A DNA stretch of 64,000 nt, from positions 310,001-374,000 of the forward strand of contig NZ_JAAOYM010000002.1 in NCBI RefSeq assembly GCF_011761185.1. The letters are read 5' to 3'. The translations under genes and the position numbers were made by a program. This DNA comes from Saccharomonospora amisosensis (GTDB lineage: Bacteria > Actinomycetota > Actinomycetes > Mycobacteriales > Pseudonocardiaceae). Below, piece after piece: positions 25,246-34,432 of this stretch. Numbering within the stretch: position 1 is the stretch's first letter; the number at the start of each line of letters is the position of its first letter. Under the pieces are notes generated by a model that saw only the letters and a program-made list of their open reading frames with translations, did not search any database and was not told the DNA's origin.

Positions 25246-25967
25246 TCAGGTAACCCGCTGGCGGCGCAGGCGTGCCGCGAGTGCGGGAATCGCGGCGATC
25301 TTGTCGGTAGGGAGGTCATCCCAGAGCAGACCGTGCGGCCGTCGCGGTTCATCGCACCTGATCACGGTGGTGGGGGTCACGACGATGTCCACGCTGAAAT
25401 CGTGGGTGGTTTCGGGTAGGTCGTCGTCGGTGACCTGTAGGTCGTGCACGGTGGTCACGATTGTCGTCTCGGGTCCGACGAGCCCGGCTTCCTGGAGGAG
25501 CGCGACTTCGATGTCGGAGTATCCGGCTCCTTTGCCGAGGCGTACGCCGTGGCGGTTCACGGCGACGCTTCCGCACACGATGAGGTCAGGCGGCCGCATG
25601 TTACGTCGACGGGCTGGCCGACCTTGACCGCGGCTTTCTTGCCGGCGGCCTCAGCGGGGGTGACGGGCAAGGTGTCCGGATCGAGCAGGTAGAAGGGCTT
25701 CGGCTCGGCGAGTTTGGGCACCGCCATGTAGACCAGCTTGCCTTCGTCGAGAGCGCGGGCGCGCACCGGCTGTTGCGCTGTGTCAGGTACCGCTTTGACG
25801 ATCTTCGCGGACTGCCATTCCGGCAACTCCGCGAGCCTGTCGGCGGCTTTCTGCGCGCCGAAGAAGGCAGGGATCCGGCCGCGCACACCAGCCGGCGCGG
25901 CGTGGTGTTCCTCCAGCAGCGCCCACACCTGCTCGCGGACAGCTCGCTTCATCTCGTCCACGTTCAT
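25246..25967 (-). pseudogene. 5-formyltetrahydrofolate cyclo-ligase-like protein, split by a frameshift
   Basis: Two overlapping minus-strand frames make one protein. The N-terminal part (25967 to about 25605) runs MNVDEMKRAVREQVWALLEEH to VKVGQPVDV; the C-terminal part (from about 25599) continues RPPDLIVCGSVAVNRHGVRLGKGAGYSDIE, the MTHFS-domain core. A one-base loss around 25597-25607 explains the switch. The original protein would be about 240 aa, matching MTHFS-domain paralogues that are not the housekeeping enzyme. ATG 25967 has AGGAG 8 nt upstream. It could be a sequencing error or a recent mutation. Confidence 0.75.
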
Positions 25968-26186
25968 CGCCACTGCTCCTCACGCCGTCATCAAGGTCAA
26001 CACCCGCTCATACACGTCCTGTACCAAGTCCACGTTCCGCCATCGCCGGAGTTCGCGGCAAGCACTGAAGACGATGTTCAGCCCGCCCCACCTCGCGTTG
26101 CCTCGACGACATCCACGGCCCGATGCAACGCAGGAGGACCTTCCCCTCGTAGACCGCTACCTTGAGGGAATCCGCAAAGTAATCGA

Positions 26187-26790
26187 CAACCACTGGGCGG
26201 GTCCGCGTCCGGGACGCGCCACCCGGATCGCGTCGAGTACGGCGGCCATCTGGGGGCTGTCGGCGCGTTGACCGGCGGTGATCAGCAGTGATCAGCAGTG
26301 ATAACGGTCTCCGGCCTTGTTCACAGGCCAGGTGGATCTTCGTGGTGAAACCGCACCGAGAACGCCCCAGCGCGTGATCGGCCGGTTCGTCACCAGGCGG
26401 TTCGACCTGCTCATCTGGGCGGCGGCGGCGGGCTCCAGCGGCATGCTGGTGGGCCCGGTTGATCCTGGAGTCCACCGACACCTGCCAGTCGATCAGTCCC
26501 ACCGCATCGGCCCAGGCCCGCAGCGCGCAGAGAATCCAGGGCCACACGCCTTCACGCTGCCAGCGACGAAACAGCTGGTAGATCGACTGCCAATGCCCAT
26601 AGCGCTCCGGAACATCACGCCACGGCGCAACCGACCCGCACACGCCACCGGATCCCATCGAGCAACTGCCGCCGTGTCCACTTCGGCCGACGACCCGCCA
26701 CGGGTCGAGGCGGCAACACACGCTGCAACGCCACCCATTGCCGGTCCGTCAGATCCTTACGCGCGCCGATCGATACGCTTCCCACCGAGG
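26187..26790 (-). pseudogene. IS5-family transposase remnant with two frameshifts
   Basis: Read right to left: DLTDRQWVALQRVLPPRP and RRPKWTRRQLLDGIRWRVRVG, then an extra T near 26630 shifts the frame to APWRDVPERYGHWQSIYQLF, VDSRINRAHQHAAGAR (with the catalytic Asp) and GFTTKIHLACEQGRRPLSLLITA. A 10-bp tandem duplication (GATCAGCAGT at about 26279-26298) shifts it again into GQRADSPQMAAVLDAIRVARPG. Homology stops near 26187, so the C-terminus is missing. No intact ends are visible. Confidence 0.85.
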
Positions 26791-27056
26791 TCTCCGGTCA
26801 GATGTTGATCTTCTTGGTCGTTGATCCATCTAGCGGAGACCTCCCCTCGTGCCCGACAGCACCCCCAAGTTCCTAAACAGCTCCTAGCCGCGAGGCGGCG
26901 AGTAGGTCCGGGCGGAGAGTGCTCGGGCCTGCTGCGCTGGTATATCCAGCGAAGGTGTCCGAGGGCAATTGGACAGGAATCCTCGGTCGCCAACCGTGTG
27001 CGCTTTGACGTCCTTGTCGGGGCCGGTTGTGTCATCGAGCCCGCCTGGGCCGACGT

Positions 27057-27935
27057 TCAAGCGCCGCGTGACTCCGCGACCCGGCGCATCCAGTAGCGGA
27101 ACCAGTTGCCGCCGAAGGGAACGTACACGCGAACCGGTACGTCTCGGGCGACGAGGTCGGTCACCATGTCCGGGCGTACCCCCAGCAGTTGCTCGACCGG
27201 CAACGGCCCATGCGCGGCGAGCAGAGCCTCACGGAGGACGCCGTCGTGGGTGGCCAGCGCGAACGGTGTGCTGCTCTCCGCCAACTGGTGCGCCAGGCGA
27301 AGGAAAGCGAGATCGGTGGGCTCGCCGTACGGCAAGGCGCGGTCGCGTGCCTCGACGTAGGCGCCCTTGACCAGCCGGATGTGTACGCCGGCGGCCTGCA
27401 GCCGCCGGATGTCCCCCGGCGTCCGATGCAGGTTCGCCTGCGCGGTGGCGCCGAGCCGGTCGGCCAGTCCCTTGCCCGCGACGGTGAGCACGCACGACAG
27501 CACAGCGTCGGCGCGAGCATGGTCCTCTGCGCCCACCTGTATGCGCCTGCCCTCCGGAAGCGCTCGCGCGATCGCGGCCAGGTGCTCGGCGCAGCGTGCC
27601 GGATCGACATCAAGCCCGAGATGCGACAAGTCGATCGCCAGCCAAGTGTGTTGCGGCAGGTGGGCGAGTTCAGTCGCCAGGCTCACGTAGTCGTCGGCGA
27701 CGCGCTCGGCGACCGGCGGGTGGCTGACCAGTTCGCCGAACTGATCGATGCTGCCGGCCACACCGTGTGTGTGCAGGTCCCGGACCTGCCGGACGGCATC
27801 GCCGAACGACGTGCCCGCGACGTAACGCGACGCCGCTCGCCACGCCATTTCCCGTCCTCGCGGCACGGACCGCACGATCCGCTCGAACCGGCTACTGGTG
27901 GCCAGCCGGAACAGGATCTCGCGGTCGATCGACAT
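27057..27935 (-). CDS. Proline dehydrogenase (single-domain PRODH)
   Basis: This 292-aa FAD-dependent (beta/alpha)8-barrel enzyme oxidises proline to pyrroline-5-carboxylate. Family signatures are IRLVKGAYVEARDRALPYG, FALATHDG, and the C-terminal RVYVPFGGNWFRYWMRRVAE whose two Arg bind the substrate carboxylate. The single-domain form is usual in Gram-positives, where the P5C dehydrogenase is a separate gene; none is in this window. AGGA precedes ATG 27935 by 8 nt. It is divergent from the epimerase gene (115-bp gap). Confidence 0.9.
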   Translation of the reverse strand: MSIDREILFRLATSSRFERIVRSVPRGREMAWRAASRYVAGTSFGDAVRQVRDLHTHGVAGSIDQFGELVSHPPVAERVADDYVSLATELAHLPQHTWLAIDLSHLGLDVDPARCAEHLAAIARALPEGRRIQVGAEDHARADAVLSCVLTVAGKGLADRLGATAQANLHRTPGDIRRLQAAGVHIRLVKGAYVEARDRALPYGEPTDLAFLRLAHQLAESSTPFALATHDGVLREALLAAHGPLPVEQLLGVRPDMVTDLVARDVPVRVYVPFGGNWFRYWMRRVAESRGA

Positions 27936-28050
27936 GCTGACATCCTGGCAGATGGTGCGATGCTCGATTTGGCTCGGCGCGCAGGTCGCCGAAGGCGCTC
28001 GTGACAATTGCGTTGTTTCCGATGCTGGTTGGCTGCTTCGATCGGTTGCC

Positions 28051-29028
28051 ATGGAGCGGTTTCTGGTCACCGGTAGTTCGGGCCACCTCGGTGAGGCGCT
28101 GGTACGCACCTTGCGTGCGCGGGAGCTGGACGTCGTCGGCCTCGACGTCATCGAATCCCCCTTCACGACGGTCGTGGGTTCCGTCGCTGACCGGGAAGTC
28201 GTGCGCACAGCGATGGACGGGGTCACCCACGTGCTGCACACCGCAACCCTGCACAAGCCCCATGTCGGGTCCCACGCGCGGCAGGAGTTCGTGGACACCA
28301 ATGTCTCCGGCACACTGGCCCTGCTGGAGGAGGCCGCTTCCGCAGGCGTGAGCAGCGTCGTGTTCACCAGCAGCACCAGCGCCTTCGGTCGTGCCCTCAC
28401 CCCGGCGCCAGGGCAACCCGCCGCGTGGATCATCGAAGACGTTCGCCCTGTGGTCCGCAATATCTACGGTGCCACCAAGGTCGCAGCCGAGGAGCTGTGT
28501 GAACTGCTCGCACGCGACCTCGGCCTTCCCGCCGTCGTCCTCCGTACGTCACGGTTCTTTCCGGAGCGCGACGATCGCGACGACGTTCGTGCCGCGTACG
28601 ACGACGCGAACCTGAAGGTCAACGAGTTCCTCTACCGCCGCGTCGACCTCGCCGACGTCGTCGAAGCCCACTTGCTCGCGGCGGCACGCGCGCCGGAACT
28701 AGGGTTCGCCCGCTACATCATCAGCGCCACCACCCCGTTCACTCCCACGGATCTCCCCGAACTCGCCGTGGACGCTCCCGCTGTGTTCGCGCGGTTGTTC
28801 CCCGAGATCGCCGAGGACTACCGGCATTGGGGATGGCGTATGTTCCCAACGCTGGATCGGGTCTATGTCAACGGTCGGGCCAGGCGGGACCTGGGTTGGG
28901 CGCCCGCCTACGACTTCAAGGCCGTCGTGGAACTCGTGCGAGCCAACGAAAAGCCGCGCAGCCCACTTGCCACGGTGGTTGGTGCCAAGGGCTACCACGC
29001 CACGCCGACCGGGGTGTACACGGTATGA
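28051..29028 (+). CDS. NAD-dependent epimerase/dehydratase (extended SDR)
   Basis: This 325-aa Rossmann protein has the nucleotide motif LVTGSSGHLGEAL, Asp in VVGLDVIES (NAD preference), TSSTSAFG with the catalytic Ser, and YGATKVAAEEL (YxxxK). A substrate-binding C-terminal domain ends at GVYTV. The substrate cannot be read from the sequence; no sugar cluster is adjacent. Confidence 0.82.
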   Translation: MERFLVTGSSGHLGEALVRTLRARELDVVGLDVIESPFTTVVGSVADREVVRTAMDGVTHVLHTATLHKPHVGSHARQEFVDTNVSGTLALLEEAASAGVSSVVFTSSTSAFGRALTPAPGQPAAWIIEDVRPVVRNIYGATKVAAEELCELLARDLGLPAVVLRTSRFFPERDDRDDVRAAYDDANLKVNEFLYRRVDLADVVEAHLLAAARAPELGFARYIISATTPFTPTDLPELAVDAPAVFARLFPEIAEDYRHWGWRMFPTLDRVYVNGRARRDLGWAPAYDFKAVVELVRANEKPRSPLATVVGAKGYHATPTGVYTV

Positions 29029-29036
29029 GCGCGATT

Positions 29037-30713
29037 TCAGTTCCGGGTGAGCGTTCGGGTGATGCCGGTTGCCACCGTGGTGGCGAGAACCCATCCGATG
29101 ATGGTGAGTAGGTAGGCGAACCATTGGGTTGTTTCGCTCGGTGCGAAGGCATTCTGCTGCCCCAGCTTCAACACCGGCACGAGTACGTCAAGCGTGTAGA
29201 AGAAGGCGTTGAACCCGGTGCCGCTCTGGATCTGCGTCGGGGGATCGAACCAGAACAAGACTGTGCCGATCGAGAGTAGGGTGAGCAGCCACATCGCCGC
29301 GCGGCCTGGCAGGTAGCCGTAGCCGACCGTCCAGTCCTGCAACAATCCCCATGTCTTGGCTGGAAGGGACAGCGTCTTGCGGCGGCGCCGCTGCTTCGCC
29401 AGCAGGACCCGCCGTGCGTCGGCGTCGTGTCCCAGCCGACGGTAGGTGATGGCGAGCTGCTCATACGGCAGTGGGCGGTAGCCATCCGGTTGCCTGGCCA
29501 GCCAGTTCAGCCGGTCAGCGACGCTCAGCAACGGGTCCAGCGCGTCGTAGACCGAACCGTCCAGTTGCACCGTTCCAGAGATCGACGACACGTCGTCGCG
29601 CAACAGTCCGAACCGTGCGTAGCGCAGGTCGATGTCCCCGGTAATTTCCCTGGCGGGCAGCAGCTCGAAAACATTGGCCTGACTCCCGATGAGCCGAAGC
29701 CCCCCGTCAGCGACGAACCCCTCGTCGCAGCGCAGCCCGCGTTCCACCACCAGGCTGCCCCCGTCAAGCGCGTGGCCTCCGGCGTTGTTGAGGTGTGCGC
29801 CGGAAAGCACGAGGTCGCCCGCGATATGGGCGCCCAGTAGACGAAACTCGGCGTTGGCTGTCAGGTTCGCGCAGTACAGGTTCTGGTCCACCCGTAGGTT
29901 GTCGGCGATCACAGCCGGGCCGTCCGGGTTGTCGAGGTGTGCACCGGATAGGTTGATCTGGCCGTGAACGTGGGCTTGGACGAGCCTTATGGCGCCGTCG
30001 AAGCGGCACCCTTCGACCAGGTTGCAGTCGTCGTGAATCGTGGTCCGGCTGGCTTCGAGTGCGTCACGTTCTCGGCTGGTCACTCGCGCCTCCAGCATGT
30101 GCAATCCACCGCCGATCCGCGCCCCGACGAGGTATATCCCGCCCGCGGCTTCGAAGTGCGCGCAGTAGATGCTGTGGTCGATCACCAGGCGTGCCGCGTG
30201 CAGCGCATAGCCGTTGGATGCTCCCAGTCGCGCGTAGTTGAGCAACAAGATGCCGCCGAGTTGGGCGCCTGCGAGCCTGATACCGGCAGGTATTTCGCAG
30301 TCGCGGAGCACAAGGTCGCCTTCGATGCGAGCCTGCCTGGCGTGCAGGCCAGGCAGGCTCGATCCCGAGAAATCCAGGCGTCGCGTCCGCGCGTTGGCGA
30401 CCGTGACCTCCTGATCGAAGTGACACTCGGTCAACTCGAGCGTGACGCCGATCTCCGCATCGGTGAGGTCCAAGGGGCCAACGATGCGGGCACCGACGAG
30501 GCTGAGCCGCGCCACGTGGCCGGGTTCGGCTGCCCGCCTTTCCAGCAGCAATGTCTTCAGCACACTGGCACGGACGGTGCGCTCCGGCCCCCAGGACTGG
30601 CCACGTTCCGGCGTGTCCTTCTCCTGCTCGCCGGTGCGCAGATCCGCCGGCATGCCAGCTGGAAACGCCTCCCACACTTGCTGTTCGGCCTCGGACAGTC
30701 CTGCCACGTGCAT
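29037..30713 (-). CDS. Membrane-anchored pentapeptide-like beta-helix protein
   Basis: This 558-aa protein has a short helical N-terminus, then about 300 residues of repeated short strands (GARIVGPLDLTDAEIG, GAHLDNPDG, GAHIAGDLVLSGAHL) typical of a right-handed quadrilateral beta-helix. There follows a helical TPR-like segment (YEQLAITYRRLGHDADARRVLL) and two or three C-terminal membrane segments (AAMWLLTLLSIGTVLFWF, WFAYLLTIIGWVLATTV). Databases often label such proteins membrane-associated oxidoreductase, but no redox motif is visible here. GGGAG precedes ATG 30713. Confidence 0.7.
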   Translation of the reverse strand: MHVAGLSEAEQQVWEAFPAGMPADLRTGEQEKDTPERGQSWGPERTVRASVLKTLLLERRAAEPGHVARLSLVGARIVGPLDLTDAEIGVTLELTECHFDQEVTVANARTRRLDFSGSSLPGLHARQARIEGDLVLRDCEIPAGIRLAGAQLGGILLLNYARLGASNGYALHAARLVIDHSIYCAHFEAAGGIYLVGARIGGGLHMLEARVTSRERDALEASRTTIHDDCNLVEGCRFDGAIRLVQAHVHGQINLSGAHLDNPDGPAVIADNLRVDQNLYCANLTANAEFRLLGAHIAGDLVLSGAHLNNAGGHALDGGSLVVERGLRCDEGFVADGGLRLIGSQANVFELLPAREITGDIDLRYARFGLLRDDVSSISGTVQLDGSVYDALDPLLSVADRLNWLARQPDGYRPLPYEQLAITYRRLGHDADARRVLLAKQRRRRKTLSLPAKTWGLLQDWTVGYGYLPGRAAMWLLTLLSIGTVLFWFDPPTQIQSGTGFNAFFYTLDVLVPVLKLGQQNAFAPSETTQWFAYLLTIIGWVLATTVATGITRTLTRN

Positions 30714-30849
30714 CCAGTCTCCCGGTTCGCCACGACCGGGTAGATCATCTACCAGGGCTTGCCCACTCGGTAGGAGGCACCATGGCCGATTCCGTGATCG
30801 CGGGTCCACTGCGACCCTCGCCGAAGACGACTGATGCCGACCGGATCGG

Positions 30850-31533
30850 TCAGGCGGGTACCTGTAGCGGCCGGGGCTGTGTCTGCCAGGCGTTGATCCT
30901 GCGAATCGCGATGATGATCAAGATGCCCGCGCAGACGTTCAGCAGTGCGGATAAGGCGCTGATTCCGAAGAGCCGCCTTAGCAACTCCACGGTTACTTCC
31001 TGCCGGAGCGCCATTTGTTGCGTGACCCTGTCGAGCAGCCAGCTGAACAGCAACAGGGCCCACCACCAGCGCAGCAGGGCCACTCCCGCCTCGGGCTCCG
31101 GGCGGCTTGCACGCCAGATGTCGGAGACGACCTGGAACGGGAACCACAGGTTCACCACGGGGCAGAACCAGCCGCCGATCACCCAGCCACGAGCGCGGCG
31201 ATGCGGCAGCGGCGACAGTTGCTCCGCGTTCTCTCTCACTCGCCAAAGCCACACAAGGAACACCACTGCGGCCGCGATGAGAATGCCAAGCCCCAAGAGC
31301 CCGACGCCGAGTGCGATGTCGTCCGCCGCGTACAGGTCCGCCTCGGTGACGCCGGGCTCGCCGTTCACATAGTCGTTGACGACCGTGTAGGTGTGGCGGT
31401 AAGACCCGCTGATTGCCAGTTCGGCCACTGTCTCCAGCCAGATCAGGATCACGGCGGCCGTGCCGATCGCGCCCACCTTGCGTAGCGGTCGCGTGGGCAT
31501 GGCGGGAACGGGCGCCGGTTGGGGATGGGTCAT
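30850..31533 (-). CDS. DUF4328-family polytopic membrane protein
   Basis: This 227-aa protein has four hydrophobic segments: about residues 21-42, 75-95, the WVIGGWFCPVVNLWFPFQVV block (a hallmark of DUF4328), and a late IGG-like pair ending AGILIIIAIRRI. Function is unknown. ATG at 31533 follows GAGGACG. It is divergent from the YdcF-like gene. Confidence 0.75.
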   Translation of the reverse strand: MTHPQPAPVPAMPTRPLRKVGAIGTAAVILIWLETVAELAISGSYRHTYTVVNDYVNGEPGVTEADLYAADDIALGVGLLGLGILIAAAVVFLVWLWRVRENAEQLSPLPHRRARGWVIGGWFCPVVNLWFPFQVVSDIWRASRPEPEAGVALLRWWWALLLFSWLLDRVTQQMALRQEVTVELLRRLFGISALSALLNVCAGILIIIAIRRINAWQTQPRPLQVPA

Positions 31534-31694
31534 TGAACGGAACGTCCTCTCGCGTTCGATGTCGATTACTCGACCGACCGTCCACAATGCGGCATATCGA
31601 CCGGTTGGTCGGTTTCGCTTCGATCACGGTTTGACGGTGCGTCGATTTGCGAGTTCAACAGGCGAGCGGCGCGCACCTGACGTATGCAATACCC

Positions 31695-32357
31695 ATGCAG
31701 AAACCGCTGGCCACGCTCCCGGAATGGCTACGAGAGGACGTCAATACCCTGTGGGAGTATCACGACCTGGGGCACCCGCACAGCCGCTGCGAGGTCGGGA
31801 TCGGACTGGGCAGTCACGATCTCGGTGTCGCCGTCCACACCTCGCGGCTGTATCACCTCGGCTTGTTCCCGCTGATCGTGTTCACCGGCGCGAAAACACC
31901 GACGACGGCTGATGTGTTCCCACGCGGTGAGGCGGTGCACTACCGGGAGCACGCGATCGGGCTGGGTGTTCCGGAGAGCGCCATCCTGGTGGAGACGCGC
32001 GCCCGCAACACCGGTGACAACATCGCGTTCACCCGGGACCTGCTGGCCGGGCTCGGGTTGCACCCTCGAACCGTCATGCTGGTCTGCAAGCCCTACCACC
32101 AGCGCCGCGCCTACGCGACCTGCCGGAAGCTGTGGCCGGAGGTGGAGGTGCGTTGCGCGGCGCAGTCACTGTCCCTTGAGGAGTACGTCGGCCACATCGG
32201 CGACGCCGATCGGGTGCTCAACATGCTCGTAGGCGACACCCAGCGGATCACCGAGTACGCCGAACGAGGCTTCGCCGTCCCCCAGGTCGTGCCGCCACGG
32301 GTTCGGCAGGCGTACGAGCGGCTGGTCGACGCCGGATACACCGAACGACTCGTCTAG
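31695..32357 (+). CDS. YdcF-like (DUF218) protein
   Basis: This 220-aa soluble protein has a DUF218 core: GIGLGSHD, LIVFTGAK, an acidic VETRARNTGDNIAFTRDLL helix (conserved E..S/A.NT.EN pattern) and MLVCKPYHQRRAYAT. DUF218 members include YdcF, which binds S-adenosylmethionine, and SanA, implicated in envelope integrity; the biochemical role is unsettled. It has no signal peptide. Confidence 0.8.
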   Translation: MQKPLATLPEWLREDVNTLWEYHDLGHPHSRCEVGIGLGSHDLGVAVHTSRLYHLGLFPLIVFTGAKTPTTADVFPRGEAVHYREHAIGLGVPESAILVETRARNTGDNIAFTRDLLAGLGLHPRTVMLVCKPYHQRRAYATCRKLWPEVEVRCAAQSLSLEEYVGHIGDADRVLNMLVGDTQRITEYAERGFAVPQVVPPRVRQAYERLVDAGYTERLV

Positions 32358-32478
32358 TTGAAGCGTGTCACTCACCAGCGTGTTTGAGGTGTGTCGGGTG
32401 ATTCACCCGCTGATCGAACGCGAACCCTTCCGGCGTTCCGTCGCGACTACACATTCTCAGCACCGAGAGGAGAACCGG

Positions 32479-32967
32479 ATGCGACTTCGCCAAGCCGCCG
32501 CCGTCCTTGTCCTGGCAGCGGGCGCCTCACTGACCCTCGCCGGAACGGCGACCGCGCAGGATAGAGGCCTCGACTGTCCCAACTTCCCGAACCAGGCCGA
32601 AGCGCAGAAAGTCTACAACCAGGACACCAGCGACCCGCACCGGCTGGACGCCGACAACGACGGCATCGCGTGCGAGCGCAATGGCCCGCCTTCGCTGACC
32701 AGCGTCACCACACCGACGACCACGATGCCGACAACCAGCCCGCCGACCAGCAGGCCGACCGAGACCCACTCCGCCACCAGTACCCAGTTCACCAGCACCG
32801 CCGCCGGTGACCAGGTGCAGAAGATGCCCTCGGGTGCTGTCGCGGCCGGTGACGGGTCCTCCGGTGGTGGTCCGGGTGCCGCGCAGGTGCTGTTCAGCCT
32901 GGCCGGACTTGGCGTGATCGCCACGACCACCGCGGTGGCCGTGCGGCGCGGTCGCAAGACCAGCTGA
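32479..32967 (+). CDS. Secreted Excalibur-domain surface protein with C-terminal anchor
   Basis: This 162-aa protein has a signal peptide (LRQAAAVLVLAAGASLTLAGTATAQ region), an Excalibur calcium-binding domain with the DADNDGIACE loop (about residues 54-64), a Thr/Pro-rich spacer, then MPSGAVAAGDG, a hydrophobic helix (LFSLAGLGVIATTTAVAV) and RRGRKTS. The tail is laid out like a sortase signal, though the motif is not LPXTG. GAGAGGAG precedes ATG 32479. A class F sortase gene follows after 3 nt. Confidence 0.8.
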   Translation: MRLRQAAAVLVLAAGASLTLAGTATAQDRGLDCPNFPNQAEAQKVYNQDTSDPHRLDADNDGIACERNGPPSLTSVTTPTTTMPTTSPPTSRPTETHSATSTQFTSTAAGDQVQKMPSGAVAAGDGSSGGGPGAAQVLFSLAGLGVIATTTAVAVRRGRKTS

Positions 32968-32970
32968 CGA

Positions 32971-33606
32971 ATGCGGCGGCTTTCCTCGCGCCGCTACCCC
33001 CGTCGGCCCGCGTTTCGCGGACTGGCGGGGGTAGTCGCGGTTGTCCTGGCTCTGCTCACCGGCTGTACCGATGTCGAGGGCACGGCGACCACGGTCCCGG
33101 TCGCGCTGTCGGGAGATCAGGCCGCCGTGGCGGAGCAGCGAGCCCCTGCCGTGCTGGCCGAGTCGCGCCCGCAACGGTTGCGCATTCCCGAGATCGGCGT
33201 GGATGCCAGTGGTCTGCTCGATCTCGGGCTCAAGCCCGACGGCAGCATGGAGGTTCCTCCCGACGGCAGCACCGTGGGTTGGTACACCGAGTCCCCCACA
33301 CCCGGCGAGCAGGGACCGGCGGTGCTGGCCGCGCACGTCGACTGGGCGGGTGAGGAAGGCGCGTTCTACGACCTGCACGAACTCGTCCCCGGTGACGAGG
33401 TGATCGTCGATCGCGCCGACGGCACCGTCCCGTTGTTCCGGGTGTATCGGGTCGAGCAGTACCCCAAGGACCGTTTCCCGAGTGCAAGGGTCTACGGCGA
33501 CGCGCCCGGTGCCGAGCTTCGCCTGATCACCTGTGGCGGTGAGGTGGACTCCGAGCAGGGCGGCTACCGCGACAACATCGTGGTCTACGCGCGCATGGAC
33601 TCCTGA
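32971..33606 (+). CDS. Class F sortase
   Basis: This 211-aa transpeptidase-fold protein has an N-terminal membrane anchor (LAGVVAVVLALLTGC, which also reads as a possible lipobox), the beta-barrel core RLRIPEIGVDASGLLDLG typical of class F, the catalytic His in VLAAHVDW, Cys in LRLITCGG and a late Arg (GGYRDNIVVYAR). It lies 3 nt after the Excalibur protein gene, its likely substrate, and is probably translationally coupled because no clear ribosome site exists. Confidence 0.88.
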   Translation: MRRLSSRRYPRRPAFRGLAGVVAVVLALLTGCTDVEGTATTVPVALSGDQAAVAEQRAPAVLAESRPQRLRIPEIGVDASGLLDLGLKPDGSMEVPPDGSTVGWYTESPTPGEQGPAVLAAHVDWAGEEGAFYDLHELVPGDEVIVDRADGTVPLFRVYRVEQYPKDRFPSARVYGDAPGAELRLITCGGEVDSEQGGYRDNIVVYARMDS

Positions 33607-33610
33607 GTCG

Positions 33611-34393
33611 CTAGCCGGCCGGCAGCGGCTCGCCAGTCTCGAGCAGGGTCTTCAGCCCGGAGAGCAGGTGGGGCCAGCCCTGGCTGAACAGGCCGAGGGC
33701 GGTGCTGCCCGGCTCGCTCTCGTGGATGACGGTGAGCTTGACGGTCTCGCCGAGTGGCTCGAGCTCGAAGGTGACTTTGGACCGGGGTTCCTCGGCGAGC
33801 TTGGCGAGGACCTCCTCGCTGATGCCCGCCGCTTTCGCCCACTGCGGCGTGAACGTGTGCCAGGTGTAGGAAAGCCGCCGGTGTGGCTGGGCCTCCAGCA
33901 CGACTTGTTCGGGGTCGGAGATCGTGTTGCCGCCTTCTTCCCACGTCATCGTGGACCCGACTGCCCAGTCGGTCTCGAAGGCCACGCCCCAGTAGCGGCG
34001 GGTGAAGGCCGGATCGGTGAGCGCCTGCCACAGCCGCTGCGGGGTGGTGCGGATATATGTCGTGTAGACGAAGTCGTTGCTGCCCATGGGTTGCTCCAAT
34101 GCTGATTTCAGGTCGGCCAGAGCCTGCGCGCGTTCGCGGTGGTAGCGGTTGATCCAGCGATCGGCGATGGCGGTGATGGGCTCGGCGTTGAGGTAGTGCA
34201 GCTTCTGCCTGCCTCGCCACACGGTCGTGACCAGGTTGGCGTTCTCCAGCACGGCCAGGTGCTTGCTGACCGACTGCCGTGCCATGTCCAGCCCCGCGCA
34301 CAGCTCACTCAGGGTCTGCCCGTTCCTGGTGTTGAGACGGTCCAGTAGCTGACGCCTGCTGGCGTCCGCCAGTGCCTTGAAGACCTCGTCCAT
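33611..34393 (-). CDS. ArsR-type regulator fused to an SRPBCC (AHSA1-like) domain
   Basis: This 260-aa protein has an N-terminal ArsR winged helix (FKALADASRRQLLDRL, LSELCAGLDMARQSVSKHLAVLENANLV, residues 1-90) and a C-terminal SRPBCC ligand-binding domain (YIRTTPQRLWQALTDPAFTRRYW to LLSGLKTLLETGEP, about 105-255). The fused pocket suggests direct sensing of a hydrophobic ligand. No metal-binding Cys pair is seen in the HTH part. ATG 34393 is chosen by homology; the frame extends further but runs antisense into pglW. Its promoter and paired operators lie immediately upstream. It ends 5 nt from the sortase stop (convergent). Confidence 0.88.
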   Translation of the reverse strand: MDEVFKALADASRRQLLDRLNTRNGQTLSELCAGLDMARQSVSKHLAVLENANLVTTVWRGRQKLHYLNAEPITAIADRWINRYHRERAQALADLKSALEQPMGSNDFVYTTYIRTTPQRLWQALTDPAFTRRYWGVAFETDWAVGSTMTWEEGGNTISDPEQVVLEAQPHRRLSYTWHTFTPQWAKAAGISEEVLAKLAEEPRSKVTFELEPLGETVKLTVIHESEPGSTALGLFSQGWPHLLSGLKTLLETGEPLPAG

Positions 34394-34411
34394 CACGATC
34401 CGTTCCAATAT

Positions 34412-34427
34412 GCAGCCGTTCGGCTGC
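34412..34427. promoter_or_regulatory. ArsR-SRPBCC operator 1
   Basis: GCAGCC-GTTC-GGCTGC is a 6-4-6 inverted repeat located just downstream of the predicted transcription start, between the promoter and the ArsR-SRPBCC start codon. Confidence 0.7.
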
Positions 34428-34432
34428 CTCTC

